NCBI RefSeq assembly: GCF_038502225.1
Contig: NC_091341.1
Location: 3,585,753 to 3,649,752 of the forward strand
Reading direction: 5' to 3'
DNA from: Cherax quadricarinatus
Lineage: Eukaryota; Arthropoda; Malacostraca; Decapoda; Parastacidae
Length of the DNA: 64,000 nucleotides
In this document: positions 10,637 through 20,789 of the stretch, piece by piece
Position numbering within the stretch: position 1 is the stretch's first letter
Layout: each line of letters opens with the position of its first letter
Made by a program: the position numbers and the translations under genes
The notes under the pieces: model-generated
What the model saw: only the letters and a program-made list of their open reading frames with translations
Told to the model about the DNA's origin: nothing
Databases searched by the model: none

Positions 10637-11332
10637 GATCGCACGTGCAAAGAAAATGATAGGATGGATAATGTGAACTTTCAAAACGAGAGATGCCAAG
10701 CCCATGATGATCCTTTTCAAATCACTTGTTCTCTCTAGGCTGGAATACTGCTGTACATTAACATCTCCATTCAAAGCAGGTGAAATCGCAGATCTAGAGA
10801 GTGTACAGAGATCCTTTACTGCACGTATAAGTTCTGTCAAGCACCTTAACTACTGGGAACGCTTGGAAGCACTTGACTTGTACTCGTTGGAACGCAGGAG
10901 GGAGAGATATATCATAATCTACACTTGGAAAATCTTGTAAGGAATGGTCCCAAATCTGCACACAGAAATCACTCCCTACGAAAGTAAAAGACTGGGCAGG
11001 CGATGCAAAATGCCCCCAATAAAAAGTAGGGGCGCCATTGGTACACTAAGAGAAAACACCATAAGTGTCCGGGGCCCAAAACTGTTCAACAGCCTCCCAT
11101 CAAGCATTAGGGGAATTGCCAATAAACCCCTGGCTGCCTTCAAGAGAGAGCTGGACAGATACCTAAAGTCAGTGCCGGATCAGCCGGGCTGTGGCTCGTA
11201 CGTTGGACTGCGTGCGGCCAGCAGTAACAGCCTAGTTGATCAGGCCCTGATCCATCGGGAGGCCTGGTCATGGACCGGGCCGCGGGGGCGTTGATCCCCG
11301 GAATAATCTCCAGGTAACCTCCAGGTACCAGG
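10633..11332 (+). pseudogene. LINE-B C-terminal fragment inside the minisatellite
   Basis: It begins inside the RT C-terminal region (ARAKKMIGWIM equivalent) and runs through KSLVLSRLEYCCTLTSPFK, KHLNYWERLEALDLYSLE, RGPKLFNSLPSSIRG and DRYLKSVPDQPGCGSYVGL. It ends with the 3' hairpin (11283-11300) and two CTCCAGGTA tail units. Relative to the copy at 33833-35175, a GAA codon became TAA at 10938-10940, and the upstream frame shows small changes at about 10675. It is a typical 5'-truncated insertion. Confidence 0.9.
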
Positions 11333-14300
11333 GTGTGGGTCAGCTGCTGCTGCTACCAGGGTGTGGGCCAGCTGCTGCTGCTGCTACCAGGGTGTGGGCC
11401 AGCTGCTGCTGCTGCTACCAGGGTGTGGGTGAGCTGCTGCTGCTGTTACCAGGGTGTACGTCAGCTGCTGCTGCTGTTACCAGTGTGTGGGTCAGCTACT
11501 GCTGCTGTTACCAGGGTGTACGTCAGCTGCTGCTGCTGTTACCAAGGTGTGGGTCAGCTGCTGCTGCTGTTACGAGGGTGTACGTCAGCTGCTGCTGCTG
11601 TTACCAGGGTGTACGTCAGCTGCTACTGCTGTTACCAGGGTGTACGTCAGCTGCTGCTGCTGTTACCAGGGTGTACGTCAGCTGCTGCTGATGTTACCAG
11701 GGTGTGGGTCAGCTGCTGCTGATGTTACCAGGGTGTGGGTCAGCTGCTGCTGCTGTTACCAGGGTGTGGGTCAGCTGCTGCTGCTACCAGGATGTGTGTC
11801 AGCTGCTGCTGCTGCTACCAGGGTGTGGGTCAGCTGCTGCTGCTGTTACTAGGGTGTGGGTCAGCTGCTGCTATCAGGGTGTGGATCAGCTGTTGCTGCT
11901 GTTGCCAGGGTGTGGGTCAGCTGCTGCTGCTGTTACCAGGGTGTGGGTCAGCTGCTGCTTCTGTTACCAGGATGTGTGTCAGCTGCTGGTGCTGCTACCA
12001 GGGTGTGGGTCAGCTGCTGCTGCTGTTACTAGGGTGTGGGTCAGCTGCTGCTATCAGGGTGTGGATCAGCTGTTGCTGCTGTTGCCAGGGTGTGGGTCAG
12101 CTGCTGCTGCTACCAGGGTGTGGGTCAGCTGCTGCTGCTGTTACCAGGGTGTGGGTCAGCTGCTGCTGCTGCTGTTACCAGGGTGTGGGTCAGCTGCTGC
12201 TGCTGCTACCAGGGTGTGGGTCAGCTGCTGCTGCTACCAGGGTGTGGGTCAGCTGCTGCTGCTGTTACCAGGGTGTGGGTCAGCTGCTGCTGCTGTTACC
12301 AGGGTGTGGGTCAGCTGTTGCTGCTGTTACCAGGGTGTACGTCAGCTGCTGCTGCTGTTACCAGGGTGTACGTCAGCTGCTGCTGCTGTTACCAGGGTGT
12401 GGGTCAGCTGCTGCTGCTGCTGTTACCAGGGTGTGGGTCAGCTGCTGCTGCTGTTACCAGGGTGTGGGTCAGCTGCTGCTGCTGCTGTTACCAGGGTGTG
12501 GGTCAGCTGCTGCTGCTGCTGTTACCAGGGTGTGGGTCAGCTGCTGCTGCTGCTGTTACCAGGGTGTGGGTCAGCTGCTGCTGCTACCAGGGTGTGGGTC
12601 AGCTGCTGCTGCTGTTACCAGGGTGTGGGTCAGCTGCTGCTGCTGCTGTTACCAGGGTGTGGGTCAGCTGCTGCTGCTGCTGCTGTTACCAGGGTGTGAC
12701 ACAGCTGCTGCTACTGTTACCAGGGTGTGGGTCAGCTGCTGCTGCTGTTACCAGGGTGTGGGTCAGCTGCTGCTGCTGTTACCAGGGTGTGGGTCAGCTG
12801 CTGCTGCTGTTACCAGGGTGTGGGTCAGCTGCTGCTGCTGTTACCAGGGTGTGGGTCAGCTGCTGCTGCTGTTACCAGGGTGTGGGTCAGCTGCTGCTGC
12901 TGTTACCAGGGTGTGGGTCAGCTGTTGCTGCTGTTACCAGGGTGTACGTCAGCTGCTGCTGCTGTTACCAGGGTGTACGTCAGCTGCTGCTGCTGTTACC
13001 AGGGTGTGGGTCAGCTGCTGCTGTTACCAGGGTGTGGGTCAGCTGCTGCTGCTGCTGTTACCAGGGTGTGGGTCATCTGCTGCTGCTGCTGTTACCAGGG
13101 TGTGGGTCAGCTGCTGCTGCTGCTGTTACCAGGGTGTGGGTCAGCTGTTGCTGCTGTTACCAGGGTGTGGGTCAGCTGTTGCTGCTGTTACCAGGGTGTA
13201 CGTCAGCTGCTGCTGCTGTTACCAGGGTGTACGTCAGCTGCTGCTGCTACCAGGGTGTGGGTCAGCTGCTGCTGCTGCTGTTACCAGGGTGTGGCTCAGC
13301 TGCTGCTGCTGCTGTTACCAGGGTGTGGGTCAGCTGCTGCTGCTGCTGTTACCAGGGTGTGGGTCAGCTGCTGCTGCTGTTACCAGGGTGTGGGTCAGCT
13401 GCTGCTGCTGTTACCAGGGTGTGGGTCAGCTGCTGCTGCTGCTGTTACCAGGGTGTGGGTCAGCTGCTGCTGCTACCAGGGTGTGGGTCAGCTGCTGCTG
13501 CTGTTACCAGGGTGTGGGTCAGCTGCTGCTGCTGCTGTTACCAGGGTGTGGGTCAGCTGCTGCTACTGTTACCAGGGTGTGGGTCAGCTGCTGCTGCTGT
13601 TACCAGGGTGTGGGTCAGCTGCTGCTGCTGTTACCAGGGTGTGGGTCAGCTGCTGCTGCTGTTACCAGGGTGTGGGTCAGCTGCTGCTGCTGTTACCAGG
13701 GTGTGGGTCAGCTGCTGCTGCTGTTACCAGGGTGTGGGTCAGCTGCTGCTGCTGTTACCAGGGTGTGGGTCAGCTGCTGCTGCTGTTACCAGGGTGTACG
13801 TCAGCTGCTGCTGCTGTTACCAGGGTGTACGTCAGCTGCTGCTGCTGTTACCAGGGTGTGGGTCAGCTGCTGCTGCTGCTGTTACCAGGGTGTGGGTCAG
13901 CTGCTGCTGCTGCTGTTACCAGGGTGTGGGTCAGCTGCTGCTGCTGCTGTTACCAGGGTGTGGGTCAGCTGCTGCTGCTGCTGTTACCAGGGTGTGGGTC
14001 AGCTGCTGCTGCTGCTGTTACCAGGGTGTGGGTCAGCTGCTGCTGCTGCTGTTACCAGGGTGTGGGTCAGCTGCTGCTGCTACCAGGGTGTGGGTCAGCT
14101 GCTGCTGCTGTTACCAGGGTGTGGGTCAGCTGCTGCTGCTGCTGTTACCAGGGTGTGGGTCAGCTGCTGCTGCTGCTGTTACCAGGGTGTGGGTCAGCTG
14201 CTGCTACTGTTACCAGGGTGTGGGTCAGCTGCTACTGCTGTTACCAGGGTGTGGGTCAGCTGCTGCTGCTGTTACCAGGGTGTGGGTCAGCTGCTGCTGC

Positions 14301-14503
14301 TGTTACCAGGGTGTGGGTCAGCTGCTGCTGCTGTTACCAGGGTGTGGGTCAGCTGCTACTGCTGTTACCAGGGTGTGGGTCAGCTGCTGCTGCTATCAGG
14401 GTGTGGGTCAGCTGCTGCTGTTACCAGGGTGTGGGTCAGCTGCTGCTGCTGTTACCAGGGTGTGGGTCAGCTGCTGCTGCTGTTACCAGGGTGGTGGCAG
14501 CAG

Positions 14504-14535
14504 CAGCTGACCCACATCAGGATGTGGGTCAGCTG
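14504..14535. repeat. Perfect 15-bp palindrome ending the minisatellite
   Basis: CAGCTGACCCACATC (14504-14518) and its exact reverse complement (14521-14535) flank two bases. The left arm is array sequence in inverted orientation. Confidence 0.9.
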
Positions 14536-14679
14536 GTCCTCGTTACCATACAAAAGCGTTGAAAATTTGAATCCGATCGAATGCCGGATTCTCGAGCTAT
14601 GAGCGTAATAAAATCGAAAAATTGTGAAAAACAAGAAAAACAAAACCAAACCCTTCAAGTTGGACCACCAGGGTTATTT

Positions 14680-14822
14680 TTAACCATGAGGAAGCGCCAA
14701 ACTCGGAGGGGTGATGCATCGCCTGGGGTATGAGAGGCAATCAGGTTCGAGCCAAGGAAGGAGGAAGGTAGGTTCAGTTTCTTTGGATCAAAGGCGTCCC
14801 CATCCCCCCCCCCCCGAGAGAG
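14680..14822 (+). repeat. Diverged J-type dispersed repeat with poly-C
   Basis: Segments such as GAGGAAGCGCCAAACTCGGA resemble repeat J at 16135 (GAGAGCGCTAAACCCGTAGG). It ends in a 12-C run before GAGAGAG. Relationship is by eye. Confidence 0.45.
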
Positions 14823-14929
14823 CCACTACACGTGGTCTTTGATAGTGCCAAGCGGCGGCACTACCATTAACACGCGTCATGACACAATGGCACCTGTGTG
14901 CCCACTGACAGAGGTGCCAACATCATGGG

Positions 14930-15165
14930 TTGGCCCTGGCTACCATGATGCCTCTCAGTGTGTTGGTGTGTGGCCCTGGTGGTGGTGTGGCCCTGGTAGT
15001 GGTGTGGCCCTGGTGGTAGGTGGCACTATGACGGTGGTTGTGGCACTATGACAGTGATGTGGCCCTGGTGGTAGGTGGCACTGTGACGGTGGTGGTGGTG
15101 GTGGTTATAGTAGTTATGGTGGTTGAAGTTATAGCGGTGGTGATGATGGTTGGTGTAGACATAAT
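14930..15165. repeat. GGT-rich imperfect tandem repeat
   Basis: Repeated GTGTGGCCCTGGTGGTAGGT and GGCACTATGACGGTGGT phrases. Confidence 0.75.
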
Positions 15166-15171
15166 ATAAGG

Positions 15172-15409
15172 TAGCCTCCCATCAAGCATTAGGGGAATTG
15201 CCAATAAACCCCTGGCTGCCTTCAAGAGAGAGCTGGACAGATACCTAAAGTCAGTGCCGGATCAGCCGGGCTGTGGCTCGTACGTTGGACTGCGTGCGGC
15301 CAGCAGTAACAGCCTGGTTGATCAGGCCCTGATCCATCGGGAGGCCTGGTCATGGACCGGGCCGCGGGGGCGTTGATCCCCGAAATAACCTCCAGGTAAC
15401 CTCCAGGTC
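15172..15409 (+). mobile_element. LINE-B 3'-end fragment
   Basis: Nearly identical to the last 230 bp of the LINE-B copy at 10633. It starts within SLPSSIRG and ends with the GC-rich hairpin followed by two ACCTCCAGGT units. Strong 5' truncation. Confidence 0.9.
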
Positions 15410-15591
15410 GAGTCTTGACAGTGATGGTCCAGGCTACAGTGTTCACTTGTCTGAGGGGTAACATAAGGCCTACTAATCAAGACTAAATTATAGCTTACCT
15501 TACTCCTATAATGTATTTTCTTGTCATGACAGTGACTGGACGGGACAGTGACTAGACGTGACTTAACGTTATATGGCAGTGACACTGACGG

Positions 15592-15845
15592 TGTCCCATG
15601 GCCTGGTAGGCAAGGCTTTCGCTTCACACACACTGGGTGTCAGGTTGGATCCCCGGAAAGGGTGAAAACATTGGGCGTGTTTCTTTACACCTTTTGTCCC
15701 TATTCACCTATCAGTAAGTAGGCACCTGAGTGTTAGCCGACTGGTATAGGTCGCATCCTGGGGGACACGATTTAAGGACCCCAATAAGACAAGAGCCCTC
15801 GATGACTCACTGTCTGGGGTTATAAGAACAAAATCTTATCTAAAG
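15592..15845 (+). mobile_element. SINE1, tRNA-derived SINE
   Basis: An internal pol III promoter is visible: A-box-like TGGCCTGGTAGG (15599-15610) and a B-box-like GGTTGGATCCC about 32 bases on. A conserved body follows (CACCTGAGTGTTAGCCGACT, CATCCTGGGGGACA, AAGGACCCCAATAAGAC). The end is AATCTTATCTAAA. Inverted copies at 42728-42882 and 62205-62385 share the body and keep a better B box. Confidence 0.85.
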
Positions 15846-16134
15846 TGATCAGTTGACCAGTGTATTACACTGATGGTGTTAAGTGGTTGGTGGCACTGTG
15901 CAGGAGGTTGAGTGCCCGCCCCCCAGGGAATGTTGGCACACCCTGGTACCTACTGCTTGTGTCTCAACATTAACCGCAGCGTAACTGTTAAAAACTTTCT
16001 TTCCCTCGGAATGCATCGTTGGGAAAATCAGAGACGATCAAACAGCTAAGGTTGAAACCTGGCGCCACTCCGGCCTGCCAGAGTAAACAATACTTGAAAC
16101 TGGTCACAGGTTATGCCACAGCTGTGGCACGAGG

Positions 16135-16275
16135 ATATTATCATGGAGAGCGCTAAACCCGTAGGGCAGTGCCTGTGGGGGGAGGATGGAAGGTATTCAA
16201 GAAACTGGAGCACAGATCCAATTACCTAGATCAAGAGCCCCTCACCAGAGTCAAGGAACCTCCCTTGGGGGGGGC
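16135..16275 (+). repeat. Dispersed repeat J
   Basis: It contains GAGCGCTAAACCCGTAGGG, GGAGCACAGATCCAATT and CAAGAGCCCCTCACCAG, ending in a G run. Inverted, more diverged pieces occur at 42060-42125 and 48835-48900. I recall this as a frequent decapod repeat. Confidence 0.75.
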
Positions 16276-16394
16276 ACGAGGATACATATATAATTAATAT
16301 ACATACAACACGAGGATACATATAGCATTAATATACATACAACACGAGGATACATATATCATTACTATACATATAACTCGAGGATACATATCTA
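16276..16394. repeat. AT-rich tandem repeat, 3 units
   Basis: Three copies of about 44 bp, each with ACGAGGATACATATA and ATATACATA segments. Confidence 0.85.
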
Positions 16395-16451
16395 AAAGTG
16401 GAAAATATAATGTCTGGTATATTATCAGATTTGGTTGTCCTCAAGATGGGA

Positions 16452-16622
16452 CTTGGCAAGTTCCTGAAATCAGTGCCTGACCAGCCTGGCTGTGGTTCGT
16501 ACGTTAGACTGCGTGTGGCCAGCAGTAACAGCCTGGTTGATGAGACCTTAATCCACCTAGAGGCCTAGTCCGAAGCCGGGTCGCGGGAGTGCTGGCTCCC
16601 GAAAACATGGTTCAGTTATCGG
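16452..16622 (+). mobile_element. Diverged LINE-B 3'-end fragment
   Basis: Retains CAGTGCCTGACCAGCCTGGC, TGTGGCCAGCAGTAACAG and the hairpin CGGGAG-TGCTGG-CTCCCG (16584-16601). The hairpin bases differ from the consensus in a compensatory way. Confidence 0.8.
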
Positions 16623-16664
16623 GTAATCAAGACATTCCAACACTCTCCCTTCATTCTATTATTA

Positions 16665-16775
16665 ATGATATACAATACCGACAAGTTGATAAATAAAGAA
16701 TGTGCCTCACTTTCTCATCTTTATTGCTGGTAATAAAGTTTCTCAGGTGTTGCACACGTGTCTCATTTATCACTC
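16665..16775. mobile_element. P-type foldback fragment
   Basis: ACCGACAAGTTGATAAATAAAG and GTTGCACACGTGTCTCAT match the outer ends of P elements, including AATAAA motifs. The central CGAAACG core is missing. Confidence 0.6.
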
Positions 16776-16904
16776 TCCCTTCATACGCTAATTATTTACC
16801 GACAGATCTTCTATCATCAGGAGAGCTTTAAGAGGCACGTAAGTTCCCCCGTCTTCTAATAACATCTTCATTTTTCCACTATAATCTACCTTGTCCATAA
16901 TTAC

Positions 16905-17375
16905 TAGAACATAAGAACATAAGAAAGAAGGAACACTGCAGCAGGCCTGTTGGCCCATACTAGGCAGGTCCTTTACAATTCATCCCACTAAAAAAACATT
17001 TGCCCAACCCAATTTTTAATGCTACCCAAGAAATAAGCTCTGATGTGCAAGTCCCACTCAAATCCAACCCCTATCACTCATGTATTTATCCAACCAAAAT
17101 TTGAAACTACCCAAAGTCCTAGCATCAATAACCCAACTAGGTAGACTGTTCCACTCATCAACTACACTATTTCCAAACCAATACTTTCCTACGTCCTTTC
17201 TAAATCTAAACTTATCTAATTTAAATCCATTACTGCGGGTTCTCTCTTGGAGAGACATCCTCAAGACCTTATTAATATCTCGCATTAGCTTTGTCTGTTT
17301 TGTAAAGTGACGTCTAGGATCTATATTTAATTCATGGTATAACTTAAATCTTTGAGGACAATTATGTTGGAGAGG
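16905..17375 (-). pseudogene. LINE-D C-terminal/3' fragment
   Basis: The minus strand encodes a 75-residue frame (17058-17285) with LDKFRFRKDVGKYWFGNSVV, then DEWNSLPSWVIDARTLGSFK, then FWLDKYM. This FxxRVVxxWNSLP-like pattern is typical of the C-terminus of CR1/RTE-type LINE ORF2. The 3' side contains repeated GAACATAAGAACATAAG and GGCCTGTTGGCCC. The RT core is absent. Confidence 0.75.
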
Positions 17376-17389
17376 TCTGAGCTAAGCTT

Positions 17390-17490
17390 CGTCAAGTCAG
17401 TCCCTGATCAGCTGTGCTACTTGCGTTGAACTGCGTGCTTCTGGCACTAACAGCCTCATTGTTCAGGTCATGACTTCCTGAATTGACAGA
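17390..17490 (+). mobile_element. Short, diverged LINE-B tail
   Basis: CAGTCCCTGATCAGCTGTGC, ACTGCGTGCTTCTGGCACTA and ACAGCCTCATTGTTCAGG align with the LINE-B 3' region. Confidence 0.6.
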
Positions 17491-17959
17491 TGGTAAACCA
17501 CTTGTGAATATTTTTCAAGTTGCATAATTGTGCAGGGTGAATTTACCACATTATTTGACTTTGTTGTGGCGCAGTTCTCGCTTGCTGCTGCTTTGATGTC
17601 ATTCATGAGAGGCCGTAAAGTCGCTCATTGAGGCGTGGTGCTAGTGTGTTGTCGTTTACAAGTGGTGGAGCAACGCGCCTCCCCCTTCCTTCCCTTGGCT
17701 CTCCACCAAACAAGGAAGGAAGGGGGAGTTAGTACCCTTTTGGCCCTCCACCAGCTGAGGGGGGAGCAGTTTGTACTCCTTTTGCCTTCCATTAACCCAA
17801 GGATAAAGAGACTGTGCTCCTTCGTCCCTCCGTAATCCAAGGAACAAGTTGGAACATACTTGGTCGTCTACCAGGAGAAATATGATGCGGTTTACCAGTC
17901 TTTTAGGTGAAAAAAGTCACACTTTATTGATGCTACTTTTGTTGCTTCTACTGTGACAC
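17491..17959. other. Unassigned sequence with weak inverted repeat
   Basis: CCCCCTTCCTTCCCTTG and CAAGGAAGGAAGGGGG around 17682-17727 form an imperfect foldback. No gene recognised. Confidence 0.5.
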
Positions 17960-18095
17960 TTCTTAACAAAATTGGATGCATCGGCCGTGTGCTGCTACTC
18001 TAGTCTATGTTAGTCACATATTGGGAACGAAAGCTATGTTTCCCTGTTATGTTCTATCACACAAGATGGGTTACACCAGTTTCGTTGTTGTTGCT
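17960..18095 (+). repeat. Dispersed repeat F, diverged
   Basis: TATGTTTCCCTGTTATGTTC and ACACAAGATGGGTTACA match the F family at 40065 and 43668. Confidence 0.6.
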
Positions 18096-18329
18096 GCTGC
18101 TCCGGGAGTAGGCTTGACGGTAATATCTGCATTACAACCAAATGACTACCATCTTTTTGCCTCCGCTGTGTCTGTGCAATAAAAGTTTTTATCTACCCTA
18201 GTCCAAACTATGACACAGTCGGCAGCAGTAATGTTACATTCGTGTTGCAGGCAGCGGGTTCTTGGTGTATTTTGTGAGACATTCTTGACACATCAGCAGT
18301 GATGTTACAGGCTTGTAGTCGGATCACGC

Positions 18330-18560
18330 ACACTCCCGACAGATTTCAGATTTTACTCCTGAAGTGGCTAGTTTACTGTGCACTCCATATCCATCCTGTG
18401 GACGACAGCACAATAGCAAGTTGGTACACAAAAAAAACCTACGAACTAGGCCTCAAAAAGGGTTAACAGGAGTATATCTAGACTTATATCTACATTTATC
18501 TTATTTGTTGCACGCAAATTCAGAATATTTTCTTAATGTCTTATCTTATTTTCATTAAAA
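18330..18560. repeat. Dispersed repeat G, partial
   Basis: TCCATCCTGTGGACGACAGC and GGCCTCAAAAAGGGTTAACA resemble phrases at 28690-28830 and 30890-30985. Boundaries uncertain. Confidence 0.45.
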
Positions 18561-18709
18561 GATACCTTGACATATCACAGGTTGTCTGTATGCTCCTCAG
18601 TAAGTGGACCATTAAGCACACAGTGTTCAAGAAAGTCACCAGAGGGCTGATCACATACTTTGCATTTAGTTTGATCATGTGTGTGGCTGCCAAACTTCCA
18701 GAATTACTT

Positions 18710-19140
18710 GCTGCATAAGTGTCTCAATCTTCAACTTGTCGGTTTTTCAAACCATTCATCACAACTGTCAGACACTGCAGCATCATGGGATCTTGTTACA
18801 AGAATTCTTCAACACTTGTTCAATCTTTGGACGAAGACCTACTTCGACTAGTGGATGGTACCACTATGACCCCGCCTCCGCCTGCTTCACCTCACCTCAC
18901 TACAGTATATAAGCCACGTCTACGACCCTATGCTGTACATTCTACAAGATTGATGGACTAAACACATCGACTCCAGGCTGAGGGACTGATTACCTCATTC
19001 TCCTCCTCTCCTTACGCCTTCCTCTTTGTATTGGACTGATGAAGCCACTGTGTGGCGAAACGTTTCCTGAATAAAGATTCCCATATGCTGCATAAGTGTC
19101 TCAATCTTCAACTTGTCGGTTTTTCAAACCATTCATCACA
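18710..19140. mobile_element. Foldback element P flanked by perfect 54-bp direct repeats
   Basis: A 54-bp segment starting GCTGCATAAGTGTCTCAATC is repeated exactly at 18710-18763 and 19087-19140. Between them lie ACGACCCTATGCTGTACATT, CAGGCTGAGGGACTGATTAC, the GATGAAGCCACTGTGTGGCG core, GAAACGTTTC and AATAAA at 19070-19075. These phrases occur in reverse order and orientation in other P copies (45960-46185). Confidence 0.85.
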
Positions 19141-19347
19141 TACTTGCAACTAAGCCTAAGCCTGGCTGCTACATTCGTCAGTGTGTTCACATTACAAGTT
19201 GTTCCACGAACGTACTTATTTACGTTTATTTTATCATAGTGAGGGATAGATCTTTTCAGGCTTTATCTACATTCGTACAACATTCACTTTCATTATCTTC
19301 TCCCCTAATATTATTCCTAATGCTACACACAATTATACCAAAGTTGT

Positions 19348-19640
19348 TAGGTAAGACATATGCAGCAGTTAGGTATCTTTATTTCGACACGTTTCGCCTA
19401 CACAGTAGGCTTCTTCAGTCGAGTACAGAAAAGTTGGTAGAAGCAGGAGAGATGTGAAGACTATGTAATCAGTCCATCACCCTTGAAGACGTAGTCTTGA
19501 GATCAGTCCCTCAGCCTGGAGAAGAGTATTTGCTTCTCCCAACTTTGTTGTACTCGACTGAAGAAGCCTACTGTGCAGGCGAAATGTTTGGAAATAAAGA
19601 TACCTAACTGTTGCATATGTGCCTTATCTAACAACCTGTC
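19348..19640. mobile_element. Foldback element P with 71-bp inverted repeats
   Basis: Arm 19356-19426 and arm 19550-19620 are imperfect inverted repeats of 71 bp with only a few mismatches. Each has CGAAACGT-like and AATAAAGATACCTAACTG sequence. The interior has TCAGTCCCTCAGCCTGG. Confidence 0.88.
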
Positions 19641-19904
19641 GGTATTTTATACCATTTTAATATATACCAAAGTTATACATTTAATTTTCCCTCAGAGTGC
19701 TTTGTTTGGCTGTCTTATCAACTTCATCATGAAGGAGTTATTCACTGAGTGAATTATGAAAGTGTTAAATATTAAGAAATGAATACTAGCAAAGTAGATT
19801 GTATTCTTAAGAATAAATCAATGTTAAAAGTTATACATTCGTATGTAGTGAATATAAATTATAATAAAAAAAAACCAGCGAACAGTGGGTGAAGGTGGGG
19901 AGAC
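19641..19904. other. AT-rich unassigned sequence
   Basis: No gene or recognised repeat. Confidence 0.5.
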
Positions 19905-20068
19905 TTAATTCTGACGTGGGGTTGTGACGAGTGACGCAAGGTAAACCTTGACGTAGGATTGTGACGAGTGACGCAAAGTAAACCTTGACGTACGGTTGTG
20001 ACGAGTGACGCAAGGTAAACCCTGACGTAGGATTGTGACGCCTCACCTCAACCTCACGTTCGGAAACA
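19905..20068. repeat. 37-bp minisatellite with conserved right flank
   Basis: About four units around GTGACGAGTGACGCAAGGTA and AACCTTGACGTAGGATT. It is followed by CTCACCTCAACCTCACGTT, also found in similar form after the array at 24028-24240. Confidence 0.85.
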
Positions 20069-20785
20069 AGAATAGTAGAAATAGTATTAATATTTAATAC
20101 AGATAAGTATAAAAGGGGAAATTTTGAGTAATTTCATAATTAAACACGAAATTAATGCGCAATGATGTTATAATGACAGGTTGTTGATAGTTGGATAGTT
20201 ATAATGACAGGTGATAGGTTGTTAGTAGTGTGATAGTTACAGCAGTGGATCTAAAAAACAGTCTCATAGTATGAGCAGTGTTTACAGTGAAAATAAAGGA
20301 GAAAAGCTGTGAGGGAAGTAGAGAGAAGTGAGAGCCGGAAGGAAGGAGTAGAGAGAAGGGGAGAGGGTGTTGACAGTCTGGGAGGGGGGGGGGGCGTATA
20401 GTGAATTGAGAGAGACGGGATGGGGAAACCAGGGAGGGAGAGTGATTGAGGGACAGGGGGGGATGGCAGAGGGGGGGAGAAACAGACGGAGAATCACACA
20501 TGGACAATACACTCAGAGGTTATTTTGAGTGTTGTGTTTAGTGTGAGTAGACAGGTAGCCAGAGCCAGTTAATTATATCAGGTATCCTGGGCCATCTCTC
20601 CAAGGTCACCACCGTCTCCCTCTCATCAACACTGCCTCTTGCCACTGATCAGCACTATTTTATTCCTCTTCCATATTCTTTTCCTTAACGCTTTCTATTT
20701 TATTTTCCACTTCTTCGTCCAGTGCCAAAAAGATATGTTCTTAGGAATAAGAATGTAAGAAACTGAAGCAAAGGGATAAATAGTT
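20069..20785. other. Unassigned, G/A-rich around 20300-20480
   Basis: A purine-rich stretch with a G run at 20381-20393. No recognised gene. Confidence 0.5.
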
Positions 20786-20789
20786 TAGA

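Larger units (their letters stand above)
10268..14502. repeat. Giant CTG/CAGCTG minisatellite (28/31/34/37-bp units), interrupted
   Basis: More than 100 units of the form GTCAG-(CTG)n-TTACCAGGGTGTGG. The common period is 31 bp; unit length changes in steps of 3 through the CTG number. Two spacer variants alternate, GTGTGGGTCAG and GTGTACGTCAG. Almost every unit has a CAGCTG hexamer. A LINE-B fragment interrupts it at 10633-11332. The plus strand is stop-free in all three frames over much of the array, giving apparent proteins of Leu, Ala and Cys runs up to 955 codons. These are artefacts of a 31-bp, stop-free unit. Confidence 0.95.

Noticed and set aside
11735..14602. 955-codon open frame (and two similar frames) of Leu/Ala/Cys runs
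   Set aside because: All three plus frames give the same 31-residue pattern because the 31-bp unit has no stop. No start context, domain or flanking exon.
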